Shown here: positions 33,085-42,303 of the stretch, one piece after another
Layout: each line of letters begins with the position of its first letter
Position numbering within the stretch: position 1 is the stretch's first letter
Assembly (NCBI GenBank): GCA_016715985.1
Contig: JADJXD010000001.1
Span: 3,596,001 to 3,660,000 of the forward strand
Direction of reading: 5' to 3'
DNA from: Saprospiraceae bacterium
GTDB taxonomy: Bacteria; Bacteroidota; Bacteroidia; Chitinophagales; Saprospiraceae
Length of the DNA: 64,000 nt
Notes under the pieces: generated by a model
Database searches by the model: none
What the model saw: the letters and a program-made list of their open reading frames with translations, nothing else
What the model was told of the DNA's origin: nothing
Position numbers and translations under genes: made by a program

Positions 33085-35505
33085 ATGAGAAGTATTTTTA
33101 CAAAAAGCTTTATTTTTATGTTGTTTGGTTTTTTGAGCACAGGAATGAGCGCTCAAACAATCAACACACTTACTGTAACCGCTCCCGGAGATCTTGCCGG
33201 AGAGTACAAAATCATAAAAGCTGCATTTGGTACCAGAGACAATACACCTTTCTCCGGAACGGCAGCATTTACAAATGATGGAAGTGGAAGTCCTACCTTT
33301 GCGTGTGTAGATGCAATTGCTCCTATTACCGGTCTTGTTGGTTTTGCCGATAGAGGTACATGTAATTTTAGTCAGAAAGGACTAAATATTCAGAATGCCG
33401 GAGCCATTGCAGTGATAATCTGTAATAACACGCCTGCTACACCGGATGATATTTTTTCTATGGCAGCAGGTGACTTTGGTGCTAGTGTAACTATACCAAG
33501 TTTTATGCTTTCATACGGAGATTGTCAGAAACTCAGAGCTGCAATAATTGCAGGTGGTGTGGAAGTATCTTTCAGCAACGTTTGTGATGTAGAATATGAC
33601 GATGAAGTATTCTGGGGCAATATGCCCGGACAGGGAGACTTTAATGGTGGACTAAACGAATGGACAGTTGATAATCCTGCGGATCTTGAAGGAAGAGAGA
33701 CATGGTACTATACTGAAACAGGATTCCCTAAATCCTTATTCAATTTTTCGGCTCCTAATGATATTAAGTCAGCAAGTCAATGTAATGGTGCGGCTGCGAT
33801 GGACTTATTTTCACTTCAGGAAGAAGATAATCCGGAATTAACCCAGCCATATATAAGATATACAGCGGGTTTGATTTCTCCCATTATTGATTGTAGTGGT
33901 CAGGAAAGTGTTATTCTGGAATTCACGATGTTACATAACCGACTTAACGGAAATGCTCAGTTATCATTTAACGATGGTTCTGGATGGTCGCCGGCAATAG
34001 TTATCCCAACTGAAAATGTGACAAATACCACTGTAAACCCTGAAACAGTATCTATTCCTATTCCATCTTTCGCAAATAAACCAAACTGTCAGGTAGCATT
34101 TATTGTCAGTGGTGATTTTTACTATTTTGTTTTGGATGATGTAAAGTTAATCAACAGATCTTTTTCTGACATTAAGGTGAATGATAACTTTTATTCAGTT
34201 TCACCACAGTTGAGAACACCTGCTTCACAAGTTTCTGAGATTCCATTATTGGCAGATATCGAGAATATTGGTAATGTCACAGCCGGTGAAACGGAGTTGA
34301 GAGTTGAATTCAGAGATGGAATGGGTAATTTGCTTGAAACTTTATATAATGATTACGGTGATGTGCCGGGTACTACTTTAGTAGAAAATAAGCCGTTTGC
34401 TGAAACCTATACACCGCCTGCTGTAGAAGGTTTTTATAATGCATCTTATATTATTGAAGCAAATGATGATGAGTCTGATGCAAACAACAAGCTTGACTTT
34501 TTCTTCGAAATTACAGACAAAACATATGGTAACTTACTTCCGGAAGCAGAAGTTACTCCCGCAAATTACATGAGAGATATAGCAGCTATCTGGAATGTGG
34601 GGCCAAGTATAACTAATTATTATTCAGGTGGTAATGTATATTATGTCGTAAGTGGTGAAGACTACACTGTAAAGAACGTGAGATTTGGACTTGCAAATGA
34701 TATTAACAATATCGACGGTTCAGGTTTTATTATAGTGGATCTATATGAGTGGCAGGATTTGAACGGAGATGGTTCAAGTTCAGCAGACGAAAGAGAATTG
34801 GTAGGTACAAACAGTATTTTTATAGATGCATCCGGTATTGAAAATGCCAGAATGATTGAGGCTCCAATCTGGGCGCCTGATAGTGCCGGCGATCCTGACG
34901 AAGGAGTAAGAGTAACGCTGAAGGACAATACAACTTACTTACTTATGGCACATACTAATCCTTTCGATGCAGGTACTGAAAGATATCAATTTTTAACTTA
35001 CAGTGGTTTTGCAAATACTTCTTTCAACCGATCTATTTATCATCCTGCAACTAATTATGCATTTGATACGCTCGGAATAGACAGAAGAGCAGGTACACTT
35101 TGGGATATTGAAGGTGTTGATGGTAGTTACGAAGATATCAGAGGACGTTCGTTTGATATTTTAGGAAACTCTGCAACTTTATTTTCATTTGCAATGATGT
35201 ATCTTGAAATGGATGTTGATTTGAAAAGTAATACATACGATTTCACTAACAATGTTCAGGTTAAAACATTCCCGAATCCTGTGAGCAGAGATTTATATAT
35301 TGATCTTACATTGGAAAATGTATCAAAAAATGTAAAAGTGGACTTATTCAATATTGATGGTTCATTGGTTATGTCCAAGTCATTTTCAAATGTACAGGAT
35401 GAGAGACTAAGATTGGATCTGTCCGGAGTTATTAATGGTGCATATAATGTAGTCATTAATACTGCAGAAGGCACAGTAACCAAAAAAGTTATTGTTCAGA
35501 AATAA
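33085..35505 (+). CDS. Large secreted protein with PA domain and T9SS sorting domain
   Basis: 806 residues. Signal peptide (MRSIFTKSFIFMLFGF to MSAQ). A protease-associated (PA) domain spans about residues 50-160 (GLVGFADRGTCNFSQK, AGAIAVIICNN, IPSFMLSYGDC). Central beta-sandwich regions follow, and the C-terminal 80 residues carry VKTFPNPVSRDLYIDL and end KKVIVQK, a T9SS type A sorting domain. PA domains often accompany peptidases, but no peptidase motif is visible here. Probably surface-attached or released. A strong terminator follows. Confidence 0.85.
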   Translation: MRSIFTKSFIFMLFGFLSTGMSAQTINTLTVTAPGDLAGEYKIIKAAFGTRDNTPFSGTAAFTNDGSGSPTFACVDAIAPITGLVGFADRGTCNFSQKGLNIQNAGAIAVIICNNTPATPDDIFSMAAGDFGASVTIPSFMLSYGDCQKLRAAIIAGGVEVSFSNVCDVEYDDEVFWGNMPGQGDFNGGLNEWTVDNPADLEGRETWYYTETGFPKSLFNFSAPNDIKSASQCNGAAAMDLFSLQEEDNPELTQPYIRYTAGLISPIIDCSGQESVILEFTMLHNRLNGNAQLSFNDGSGWSPAIVIPTENVTNTTVNPETVSIPIPSFANKPNCQVAFIVSGDFYYFVLDDVKLINRSFSDIKVNDNFYSVSPQLRTPASQVSEIPLLADIENIGNVTAGETELRVEFRDGMGNLLETLYNDYGDVPGTTLVENKPFAETYTPPAVEGFYNASYIIEANDDESDANNKLDFFFEITDKTYGNLLPEAEVTPANYMRDIAAIWNVGPSITNYYSGGNVYYVVSGEDYTVKNVRFGLANDINNIDGSGFIIVDLYEWQDLNGDGSSSADERELVGTNSIFIDASGIENARMIEAPIWAPDSAGDPDEGVRVTLKDNTTYLLMAHTNPFDAGTERYQFLTYSGFANTSFNRSIYHPATNYAFDTLGIDRRAGTLWDIEGVDGSYEDIRGRSFDILGNSATLFSFAMMYLEMDVDLKSNTYDFTNNVQVKTFPNPVSRDLYIDLTLENVSKNVKVDLFNIDGSLVMSKSFSNVQDERLRLDLSGVINGAYNVVINTAEGTVTKKVIVQK

Positions 35506-35544
35506 GATTAAATTACTTGGTTAATACTAAGTGACTGATTATAC

Positions 35545-35582
35545 AAGGGAGGTGAAAGTAAAATTTTACCTCCCTTTTTTTT
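35545..35582 (+). terminator. Intrinsic terminator after the PA-domain protein gene
   Basis: Stem AAGGGAGGT / ACCTCCCTT (35545-35553, 35568-35576) followed by a run of T. Confidence 0.88.
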
Positions 35583-36601
35583 TTGTACCTTTTGGCTAAC
35601 TACAGCTATTGGCTGTTGGCCATTAGCTTTTACGTTTTTTCCTCTTTTCCATTGACCTTTTGCCTTTCACCAGCTTTTGGCTGTTAGCCATTGGCTATTA
35701 ACTTTTTCAACTTTTTACCTTCACCTTTTTCCTAACATCCCCATTCTCACCTGATCACCGATCACCTAATCAATCATTCACTCATTCACCCATTTTTTAT
35801 TTTTGACAATCCTTTTGGCTAGGAAGCATAAAAGGAACATCAAAACGTTTGTGTTGATAATCCTTTAGGCTGGGAAGCGCAAAAGGAACATTAACACAAA
35901 CTACCTTTCCCTTCCACAAAGCCAAAAAAACCTTTCCCTGTTGGTTGTGTACCACTGGCTTTTAGCCGTAGCTTTTCCCTTTACTCTTGTCCCTTTTACC
36001 ATTCAATCATTCACTCATTCACGCATTTTTTATTGACAATCCTTTTGCCTTTCACCAGCTTTTGGCTGTTAGCCATTGGCTATTAACTTTTTCAACTTTT
36101 TACCTTCACCTTTTTCCTAACATCCCCATTCTCACCTGATCACCGATCACCTAATCAATCATTCACTCATTCACCCATTTTTTTTTTTTGACAATCCTTT
36201 TGGCTAGGAAGCACAAAAGGAACATCAAAACGTTTGTGTTGATAATCCTTTAGGCTGGGAAGCGCAAAAGGAACATCAACACAAACTCCCTTTCCCTTCC
36301 ACAAAGCCAAAAAAACCTTTCCCTGTTGGTTGTGTACCATTGGCTTTTAGCCGTAGCTTTTCCCTTTACTCTTGTCCCTTTTACCATTCAATCATTCACT
36401 CATTCACGCATTTTTTTTTGACAATCCTTTTGCTTTTCACCAGCTTTTGGCTGTTAGCCATTGGCTATTAACTTTTTCAACTTTTTACCTTCACCTTTTT
36501 CCTAACATCCCCATTCTCACCTGATCACCGATCACAGATCACCAAATCACCAAATCATCAAATCACCGATCACCCCGATCACCCCGATCACTCCATCCTT
36601 T
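35583..36601. repeat. 385-bp tandem repeat array in a 1-kb non-coding region
   Basis: The unit TTTTGCCTTTCACCAGCTTT...GCTGTTAGCC recurs with starts near 35661, 36046 and 36431, an exact 385-bp period, giving two full copies and a partial third. Each unit itself contains TCATTCACTCATTCAC-type short repeats and two related AGGCTGGGAAGCGCAAAAGG motifs. One strand is strongly pyrimidine-rich. No credible ORF. Confidence 0.88.
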
Positions 36602-37240
36602 TCACCACAATGTCTGTGAAGTCTTGAATTTCCAGGTATTCTTTTCAAATTGTACGACAAGCGGGAAATTCTTAATTACTGTAAAATAATGAAGCAGTGT
36701 AGTGTTGTACAAAATGTCAACCTTGTAAAATCCCGGATCTAAGTTTGAAAAATCCAATTGAAAGCCATTCGGAAAATTATAAACAATGTCTTCTCTTTCT
36801 TCTGTTACCAGATTGTGAATGACAGATTTATTGAAGGGATTATCAGGCGAAATATCAGCAGTGATTAAGTTTTTAGAATATTGGTGAGAATTATTTAATA
36901 ATACTTTACCTTTTCCCAATGGCAATGGATAGGCATCGTAAGGATCATTTTGTTGGGTTTCCAGACTTTTACTTACCGAAGTGATTCTGCAAGGCCCGCT
37001 TTTTAAGTCCTGATTATTAAAGATATTTTCAGGACAAATTATGGTATAACTCACAGGCAATTCTGTTAACAGACCTTTTCCATTATCCGGTAAAGTATAG
37101 ACTCTTTTATCATGGCAAGGTTGCCGGTCCCGTACCCGATCGTCTTCATCCCAACCTGAGTATCCGACAGCGTCACTTAACAGGAACACACTACCAGCAT
37201 AATGGCGGATAAAAGGTTGTGTGAGAATAATTTTAGGCAT
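36602..37240 (-). CDS. Unknown protein, 212 residues
   Basis: I do not recognise this protein. It lacks a signal peptide or membrane segment. Notable stretches are RVRDRQPCHDKRVYTLPDNG, PLPLGKGKVLLNN and a beta-rich C-terminus (FSNLDPGFYKVDILYN). It ends just where the repeat array stops and begins 24 bp after the DUF3592-like gene on the same strand, so the two are likely in one operon with the following small membrane proteins. Confidence 0.6.
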   Translation of the reverse strand: MPKIILTQPFIRHYAGSVFLLSDAVGYSGWDEDDRVRDRQPCHDKRVYTLPDNGKGLLTELPVSYTIICPENIFNNQDLKSGPCRITSVSKSLETQQNDPYDAYPLPLGKGKVLLNNSHQYSKNLITADISPDNPFNKSVIHNLVTEEREDIVYNFPNGFQLDFSNLDPGFYKVDILYNTTLLHYFTVIKNFPLVVQFEKNTWKFKTSQTLW

Positions 37241-37264
37241 TTTAGATAATTTTGTACTAAATTG

Positions 37265-37729
37265 TCAAAAAAATCCACCCAGTTTACCAAATAGTATCGG
37301 ATAACCTATGATACAGAAGATAATTCCCCATTTCAACAGAGTTTTTGGTAGTGTGCCCGGTTCGTCATCTGCCAATGCAAATTCTCGACGGGATTTATAA
37401 AAGTAGTAGTAAATCTGTACTTTCTGACCCACCTGATATGGGCTGGGATCTCTGTATGTGATTGACTGATATTGATGCCAGCCAATATGGGAGTGGAAAT
37501 CAACCAATGGTGCCTTACGTCTAAGTTTAGTATTCAGATGGAGATCAGCCGGATTGTCCTGTAATTCAATAACTGTGCCTTCAGCGATTCTGCCTTTTCT
37601 TATTGTATGTTCAATTTCATGTGCCTTAGAGTAAGACAAAATAAAACAGTATGTACCGATTAAAGCCAAAATCGGACCGGAAGTTGCGAGAATATTTTGT
37701 AGTGTCTGCATATAATTAGGATTTGCCAA
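37265..37729 (-). CDS. DUF3592-like membrane protein
   Basis: 154 residues. Membrane segments lie at about 12-30 and 130-150. The soluble part (EGTVIELQDN, APLVDFHSH, YQVGQKVQIYYYF) has the small beta-domain pattern of DUF3592, known from many bacteria without an assigned biochemical role. It overlaps the next gene upstream by 14 bp, which implies coupled translation. Confidence 0.68.
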   Translation of the reverse strand: MANPNYMQTLQNILATSGPILALIGTYCFILSYSKAHEIEHTIRKGRIAEGTVIELQDNPADLHLNTKLRRKAPLVDFHSHIGWHQYQSITYRDPSPYQVGQKVQIYYYFYKSRREFALADDEPGTLPKTLLKWGIIFCIIGYPILFGKLGGFF

Positions 37730-38045
37730 ATAAGATGAAAGCTAAAGCTAAAAAAAGCCAAACTGCCATAATTATCAAAAAAGTTCCTGTAGTTATAACA
37801 GCAGGAACCCCCAGAATCAGACTTGCAATTCGGGTTTTGCCCCAAATTTTCAAAATCATGGCAACTCCGACTATTAAACCTACTGTTACCATTTTTCCCA
37901 TGAACCAGTTATTATAAAATTGTTTGTCCACTACATATTTCACTCCATAAAAATAGCTATATATCTGGTAAATAAAATAAAGGACGTAACATCCCATCAA
38001 TGGCCAGAATGATTTTTCAAGAAGATTTTTAATATATTCTAACAT
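37716..38045 (-). CDS. Small multi-pass membrane protein
   Basis: 109 residues with three to four hydrophobic segments. It begins MLEYIKNLLEKSFWPLMGCY and is clearly paralogous to the next gene (ISNILPKLYWPLIVIY): same WPL motif, same YYNW/FYNNW spacing, same placement of helices. The function is unknown; the tandem pair plus DUF3592 gene looks like one membrane-protein operon. Confidence 0.65.
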   Translation of the reverse strand: MLEYIKNLLEKSFWPLMGCYVLYFIYQIYSYFYGVKYVVDKQFYNNWFMGKMVTVGLIVGVAMILKIWGKTRIASLILGVPAVITTGTFLIIMAVWLFLALAFILFGKS

Positions 38046-38048
38046 TAT

Positions 38049-38363
38049 TTAACCGTTTGATTTTGAGAACATATACATCATAAATATTCCAAAAATGATA
38101 ATAAGGAGAGTAATACCTGTCGGAATATATAAGATCAGGTTGGACACTTTTTCATTCCCTTTGTATTTCATTATCAAAGAGCAGAATAAGATAAACGCTG
38201 TTGTGAAAATCCGTTTAAAATTCATCCAATTATAATAATTTCTGTCAGACCAGTTGTTTAACTCTGTAAAATAAAGGATGATGAAACTTAATAACACTAC
38301 ACTATAGATAACTATCAGTGGCCAGTATAATTTCGGTAGAATATTTGAAATAACATTTGACAT
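38049..38363 (-). CDS. Small multi-pass membrane protein, paralogue of the preceding gene
   Basis: 104 residues from the ATG at 38363 (the frame runs to 38396, but the extra residues do not match the paralogue). Hydrophobic helices flank RNYYNWMNFKR. It is separated by 3 bp from the neighbouring paralogue, a recent tandem duplication that has since diverged. Function unknown. Confidence 0.62.
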   Translation of the reverse strand: MSNVISNILPKLYWPLIVIYSVVLLSFIILYFTELNNWSDRNYYNWMNFKRIFTTAFILFCSLIMKYKGNEKVSNLILYIPTGITLLIIIFGIFMMYMFSKSNG

Positions 38364-38621
38364 AATGAGTAAATTTTTAATAAGGATTAGATCCATAAGT
38401 GAGTGTCATCGTCAGTGGTAAACTGAATGGCAGAATATTCAATCTCTATGGAAATGGATGTTTTCTTAAACACAGCTAACAGTTGATTAATCAGGTACAT
38501 ATTGATAATTTTTATGGGGGTTAAAAAAGGGATGTATCAATCCATTCCGGAATTTTAAAGTACATGTTTGAGGCCGACCGAAACTTCATGATACATCGTT
38601 TTGAGTATGGGATATGGAATG

Positions 38622-39410
38622 TTATTTTTTGGATAAATGATATATGACTTCTGTTTCAAATTCATTCAAAACATCCGATTGTAATATCTTAATGATTGCA
38701 TTATTTGGTTCGTCCGTATAACTATATTTGAGTAAGGAAAGCGTATCACCTTCTCCCGAAATATTGGAAATTTGACTAATGGCGTTTCTGTTCATTTTCC
38801 CTAATCGATCATTTGGAAAAATATCATCAAAAATATATTCCATAAACAAGTTGAGCCTGTTTGTTTTGTCAGCATTGTACTCAAAAACATAGCTTGAACT
38901 GTATTTTCCATACATATCAAATGCTTTGACTTCCTTAAGGTTTCCTTCTGAATACATGTATTCGTTGGTATATTTTGATCCGGATGCCAGCACCACTTCC
39001 TGATTTTTGATGAGATATCCATCTGCATCATAAAAAAAATCGTTTCTGCTGATTTCTTTATCTGTTTCATCAAAACTTACACTTCCGGTAATTCTGCCAT
39101 TTTGATCTGTGGTATATTCAACTCTGGATTGCCAACTGAGTTTTTTGTCCAAATGTCGTTTGACGATTTTGTTTTCTGAGTATTCAAAAACAATCGTATC
39201 TACCGACATACCTTGTCTCAGAATGTCACCCTTTTCATCATACTCAAACCACTTTACAGCATCAGGATCTGTACCATAGGTAACAGTGTGAATAGTTTGA
39301 ATCGGATTATTTTCTTTAGCTATGGTGATTTCTTTTTCGATTTTTTTACCACAGGAAATGATTAACATAAAGAAAATAAGGATTGTCAAAAATTGATTTA
39401 ATTTATTCAT
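38622..39410 (-). CDS. Lipoprotein with YD-repeat-like strands
   Basis: 262 residues from the ATG at 39410; a longer frame to 39431 adds seven residues. The signal peptide ends FMLIISC (lipobox). The mature part carries repeated strand units such as WFEYDEKGDILRQG, VEYTTDQNGRITGSV and FFYDADGYLIKN, like the YD/RHS-type repeats of DUF4595 proteins in Bacteroidota. It probably sits in the outer membrane as a binding or structural protein. It lies 29 bp downstream of the T9SS cargo gene. Confidence 0.68.
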   Translation of the reverse strand: MNKLNQFLTILIFFMLIISCGKKIEKEITIAKENNPIQTIHTVTYGTDPDAVKWFEYDEKGDILRQGMSVDTIVFEYSENKIVKRHLDKKLSWQSRVEYTTDQNGRITGSVSFDETDKEISRNDFFYDADGYLIKNQEVVLASGSKYTNEYMYSEGNLKEVKAFDMYGKYSSSYVFEYNADKTNRLNLFMEYIFDDIFPNDRLGKMNRNAISQISNISGEGDTLSLLKYSYTDEPNNAIIKILQSDVLNEFETEVIYHLSKK

Positions 39411-39439
39411 TATCAGATGCTTAATTTTCATTTAAATAA

Positions 39440-40927
39440 TTAGTCCAGTTTAATGATTTTCTGCACTTCCGATCTTGTTTCGGAATTTATATGCATAAAG
39501 TATATTCCGGATGGCAGGTCGCTGATATTAATATTCTGGTCATTTGGAATAGAACTATGTATGTAATTTCCATTGATATCGGTAAGAGTTATTTTGGCGT
39601 TAGTTTCTGCTAAATTTCCACCGGATATATTGATTATCCCGGAAGTGGGATTGGGATAAACAGACCATGTCTTTAGTTCCGATACTGTATGAGACACTGA
39701 AGACGTAATCGGGTCTGCTATAAATTTGATAATCAGATTCCCTTTCACATCTGCCCCTGACGACATTCCTGTCTTACTTTCCATGAATGCAACCATATCT
39801 ATTTGGACAGGTCCTTTCTCAACTTTCATCATTTGGCTTCGGTAGAAATAGGACTTCTGATCATCCGCATGAGTGGTCCGGGCAATGGTTGACAATTCGT
39901 CCTCTATCCCATTGATAGTTACAGTGGCATTTAAAGACAGGCTTTGCCCCGATCGTATGTCCGTCTCACCGTTGTACAAGATTAAGAGTGTACCCTTTGA
40001 TGGTACTTCAAAATTTGCATTACCCAGATTAAAAAATTTATCAGGCTGATTAATTTCTGAATTGAAATCCGTGAAGTGGGTTTTGGTTTGAAAATCAGAA
40101 TCATATTGTATTACTGCTGAAAATACACCATACAAACCAAAATTCAAATTTTCATTTTCACCTGCGGATTTTTGACCATAAATGTAAAATGAATGTTTCC
40201 CGGCTGGCAACCAAAGTGTATTATTTATAGAAAATATCCCTCCTTTTCGACGGTCCACAAAATAAAATGACTGGTCATTAGATAAGTTATGATTAGAATT
40301 AAAGGGAATTATTTTAAGCGTGATCTCATCTTCAGGAGATGCGTAAAAAGAACCGTTTAGAGATATCAAAACATTTCCTGATTCTGCCATCTCTACCACT
40401 AACGTATCTAATATTAATTCATCTGAATTTGCAATATATTGAGATTGAGTGACATTTCTAAAATAAGTTCGTTGTTTATTAACTTCATCCGGAACAAACT
40501 CTAATATCATTCTGCCACTGGCTGACATATAGCCGCTGCCATTGCGATCCACCCAGTTCTGTACTACTGCATAGAAATCTTTCTCACCCTTTTCAACTTT
40601 GAAAACCCGGCTGTGCATAAAATTATTGACAATATTTTCTTCATTAAATACAATTACCCCGACATTTCCGAAGTTTGTCAGCCAATGTTTCCAGTCATTT
40701 ATCCCAAAAGTGATCAGATCCCCAACGGATGAATTGCATTCACCTTCGATTCTGGCTATTACATGACCTGATGCAGGAATATCAATGGTGGCTTTATGCA
40801 TGATATGTGACGTATCTGTACGCACATAAACATCATCAGAAGCAAAATCAAACTGCCATGCTTTTTGTTGAGACAAAACGGGAATGATAAAATATAAACT
40901 TAAGAGACAAGTATGTACTGATTTCAT
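39440..40927 (-). CDS. Secreted T9SS cargo protein with beta-sandwich repeats
   Basis: 495 residues. Signal peptide (MKSVHTCLLSLYFIIPVLSQ). Repeated beta-rich units of about 120 residues follow, each with a (I/L)-x-A-SG-V-pattern start and a KVEKG motif (FKVEKGEKDFYAV, MKVEKGPVQIDMV). The last 75 residues form a T9SS type A sorting domain (WSVYPNPTSGIINISG, ending KIIKLD). No catalytic motif was recognised, so an adhesive or structural role on the surface is most plausible. Confidence 0.78.
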   Translation of the reverse strand: MKSVHTCLLSLYFIIPVLSQQKAWQFDFASDDVYVRTDTSHIMHKATIDIPASGHVIARIEGECNSSVGDLITFGINDWKHWLTNFGNVGVIVFNEENIVNNFMHSRVFKVEKGEKDFYAVVQNWVDRNGSGYMSASGRMILEFVPDEVNKQRTYFRNVTQSQYIANSDELILDTLVVEMAESGNVLISLNGSFYASPEDEITLKIIPFNSNHNLSNDQSFYFVDRRKGGIFSINNTLWLPAGKHSFYIYGQKSAGENENLNFGLYGVFSAVIQYDSDFQTKTHFTDFNSEINQPDKFFNLGNANFEVPSKGTLLILYNGETDIRSGQSLSLNATVTINGIEDELSTIARTTHADDQKSYFYRSQMMKVEKGPVQIDMVAFMESKTGMSSGADVKGNLIIKFIADPITSSVSHTVSELKTWSVYPNPTSGIINISGGNLAETNAKITLTDINGNYIHSSIPNDQNINISDLPSGIYFMHINSETRSEVQKIIKLD

Positions 40928-41217
40928 TTATTCTGAATTAATATTTTTATAATCTGTTGAAATACGACACAAATATGAGTTGATATTCTGCAAGTATTAT
41001 AAAATTACTTTCCGGCAGGTGGACGTATTAAAATGAAAAGGGGAATAACGGGTTTGAAGCGTATTGACAAAATTAGTCAGAAGAAATCAAAATGAACTAT
41101 TCCGGCCAAACTAAATCGTTTCAATACAGGCAAGGCTAAGATAATCTTATTACGTATGAACTCTATTATTAATAATTTTTCTGTACAGTTTTCTTTTATT
41201 TGCAAATGAAGTAGATT

Positions 41218-42078
41218 TTAAAACTGATGAATCAACTCCAGCATAGCAGTTTGTTCAGTCACTCTTTCATGTTTCGCTTCTGCATTGATATATCGTTTTT
41301 CATTTTTAGAAGCAAATACTGACATCGAACCATCATCAACCGGATTCTGATTCTGTAAAACAACAGAATATCGTTTTTTGTAAAAAATACTGAAATCTCT
41401 CCTGTCTGTTACAATAAAAAATTCACTGTTGTTTATCTCAGGATTGATATAAATATCTGAACAGGATAGGTTGGATTCGCTGGAGATATCATTCTTTTTT
41501 ACATAAGAAGTTATATTGTAGGATTCTGCTTCCAATTGGCACCAGAACCAATACGGACAAATGACTCTTGCTGGTGCGTTTCTGTTATTATGCAACGCAA
41601 CAATAAGTGAAAACGGAGATGCTTCACTCCAAATTACAGAAGCAAGATTTTTCACCATTTTCAGAACAGTTTTAGTGACTGTTCCATTACCATTTATTAC
41701 TTTGATATTCTTTTTCAGTATAATATCATCAGAAGTATAAATCCGATTCGGGTCAAACTGATATGTGGTTCCTTTAAACCTGAAGCTTACATTTCTGTTT
41801 TTGGTAGTGTCTTGCGAATGTACTAATGTAATCAGTTTTCCGCCATACTTATTCAAAACCGCCATGCCTGCTTCAAGTGACGCAGTTTCGTTTTCATGTA
41901 CATGCACATAAACTATTTGTTCACCTGCTTTTTCGAATATATGAAGCCTGACAGTGTCTTCTCCCAGTGGGATCAGTTTTATCTGTGGTATAAAGTCCTG
42001 TGCGATGACCTTGAGACTGATAATGGTGCAGAGTGTTATCAAAAACAATTTTTGCAAATAATTCATATTAAGTTTCAT
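41218..42078 (-). CDS. Exported protein with HENET and FDPNRIYT motifs, unknown function
   Basis: 286 residues (282 from the internal Met). It has an N-terminal signal peptide. Conserved-looking motifs are VYVHVHENETASLEAG, GGKLITLVHSQD, FDPNRIYT and FSLIVALHNNRN. The two His/Glu-containing segments and the LHNN motif recall the metal-binding arrangement of amidohydrolase or carboxypeptidase-like folds, but I cannot assign a family with confidence. It stands alone, flanked by intergenic sequence on both sides. Confidence 0.65.
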   Translation of the reverse strand: MKLNMNYLQKLFLITLCTIISLKVIAQDFIPQIKLIPLGEDTVRLHIFEKAGEQIVYVHVHENETASLEAGMAVLNKYGGKLITLVHSQDTTKNRNVSFRFKGTTYQFDPNRIYTSDDIILKKNIKVINGNGTVTKTVLKMVKNLASVIWSEASPFSLIVALHNNRNAPARVICPYWFWCQLEAESYNITSYVKKNDISSESNLSCSDIYINPEINNSEFFIVTDRRDFSIFYKKRYSVVLQNQNPVDDGSMSVFASKNEKRYINAEAKHERVTEQTAMLELIHQF

Positions 42079-42303
42079 CTTATAAAAGGATCCATTTAAA
42101 ATCTAAAACGATATATTAAATTAACGCTAAAAGTACGCTTTAATCAGTTGGTTATTATTACTTTTGGTCATGATTTGATCACTATTTTATAATAATTATA
42201 AGTTATCTCAATCCCAGCCACATCTCAATTTGATTTTTTAGACGTACAAAATTACGACTATAGCCAAAATATGAGATTTCGGAAAAACCCAAATGTAATC
42301 AAT

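Noticed and set aside
35583..36601. Replication origin or iteron array
   Set aside because: The repeat is long (385 bp), pyrimidine-rich and without a replication initiator gene or DnaA-box cluster that I could recognise.
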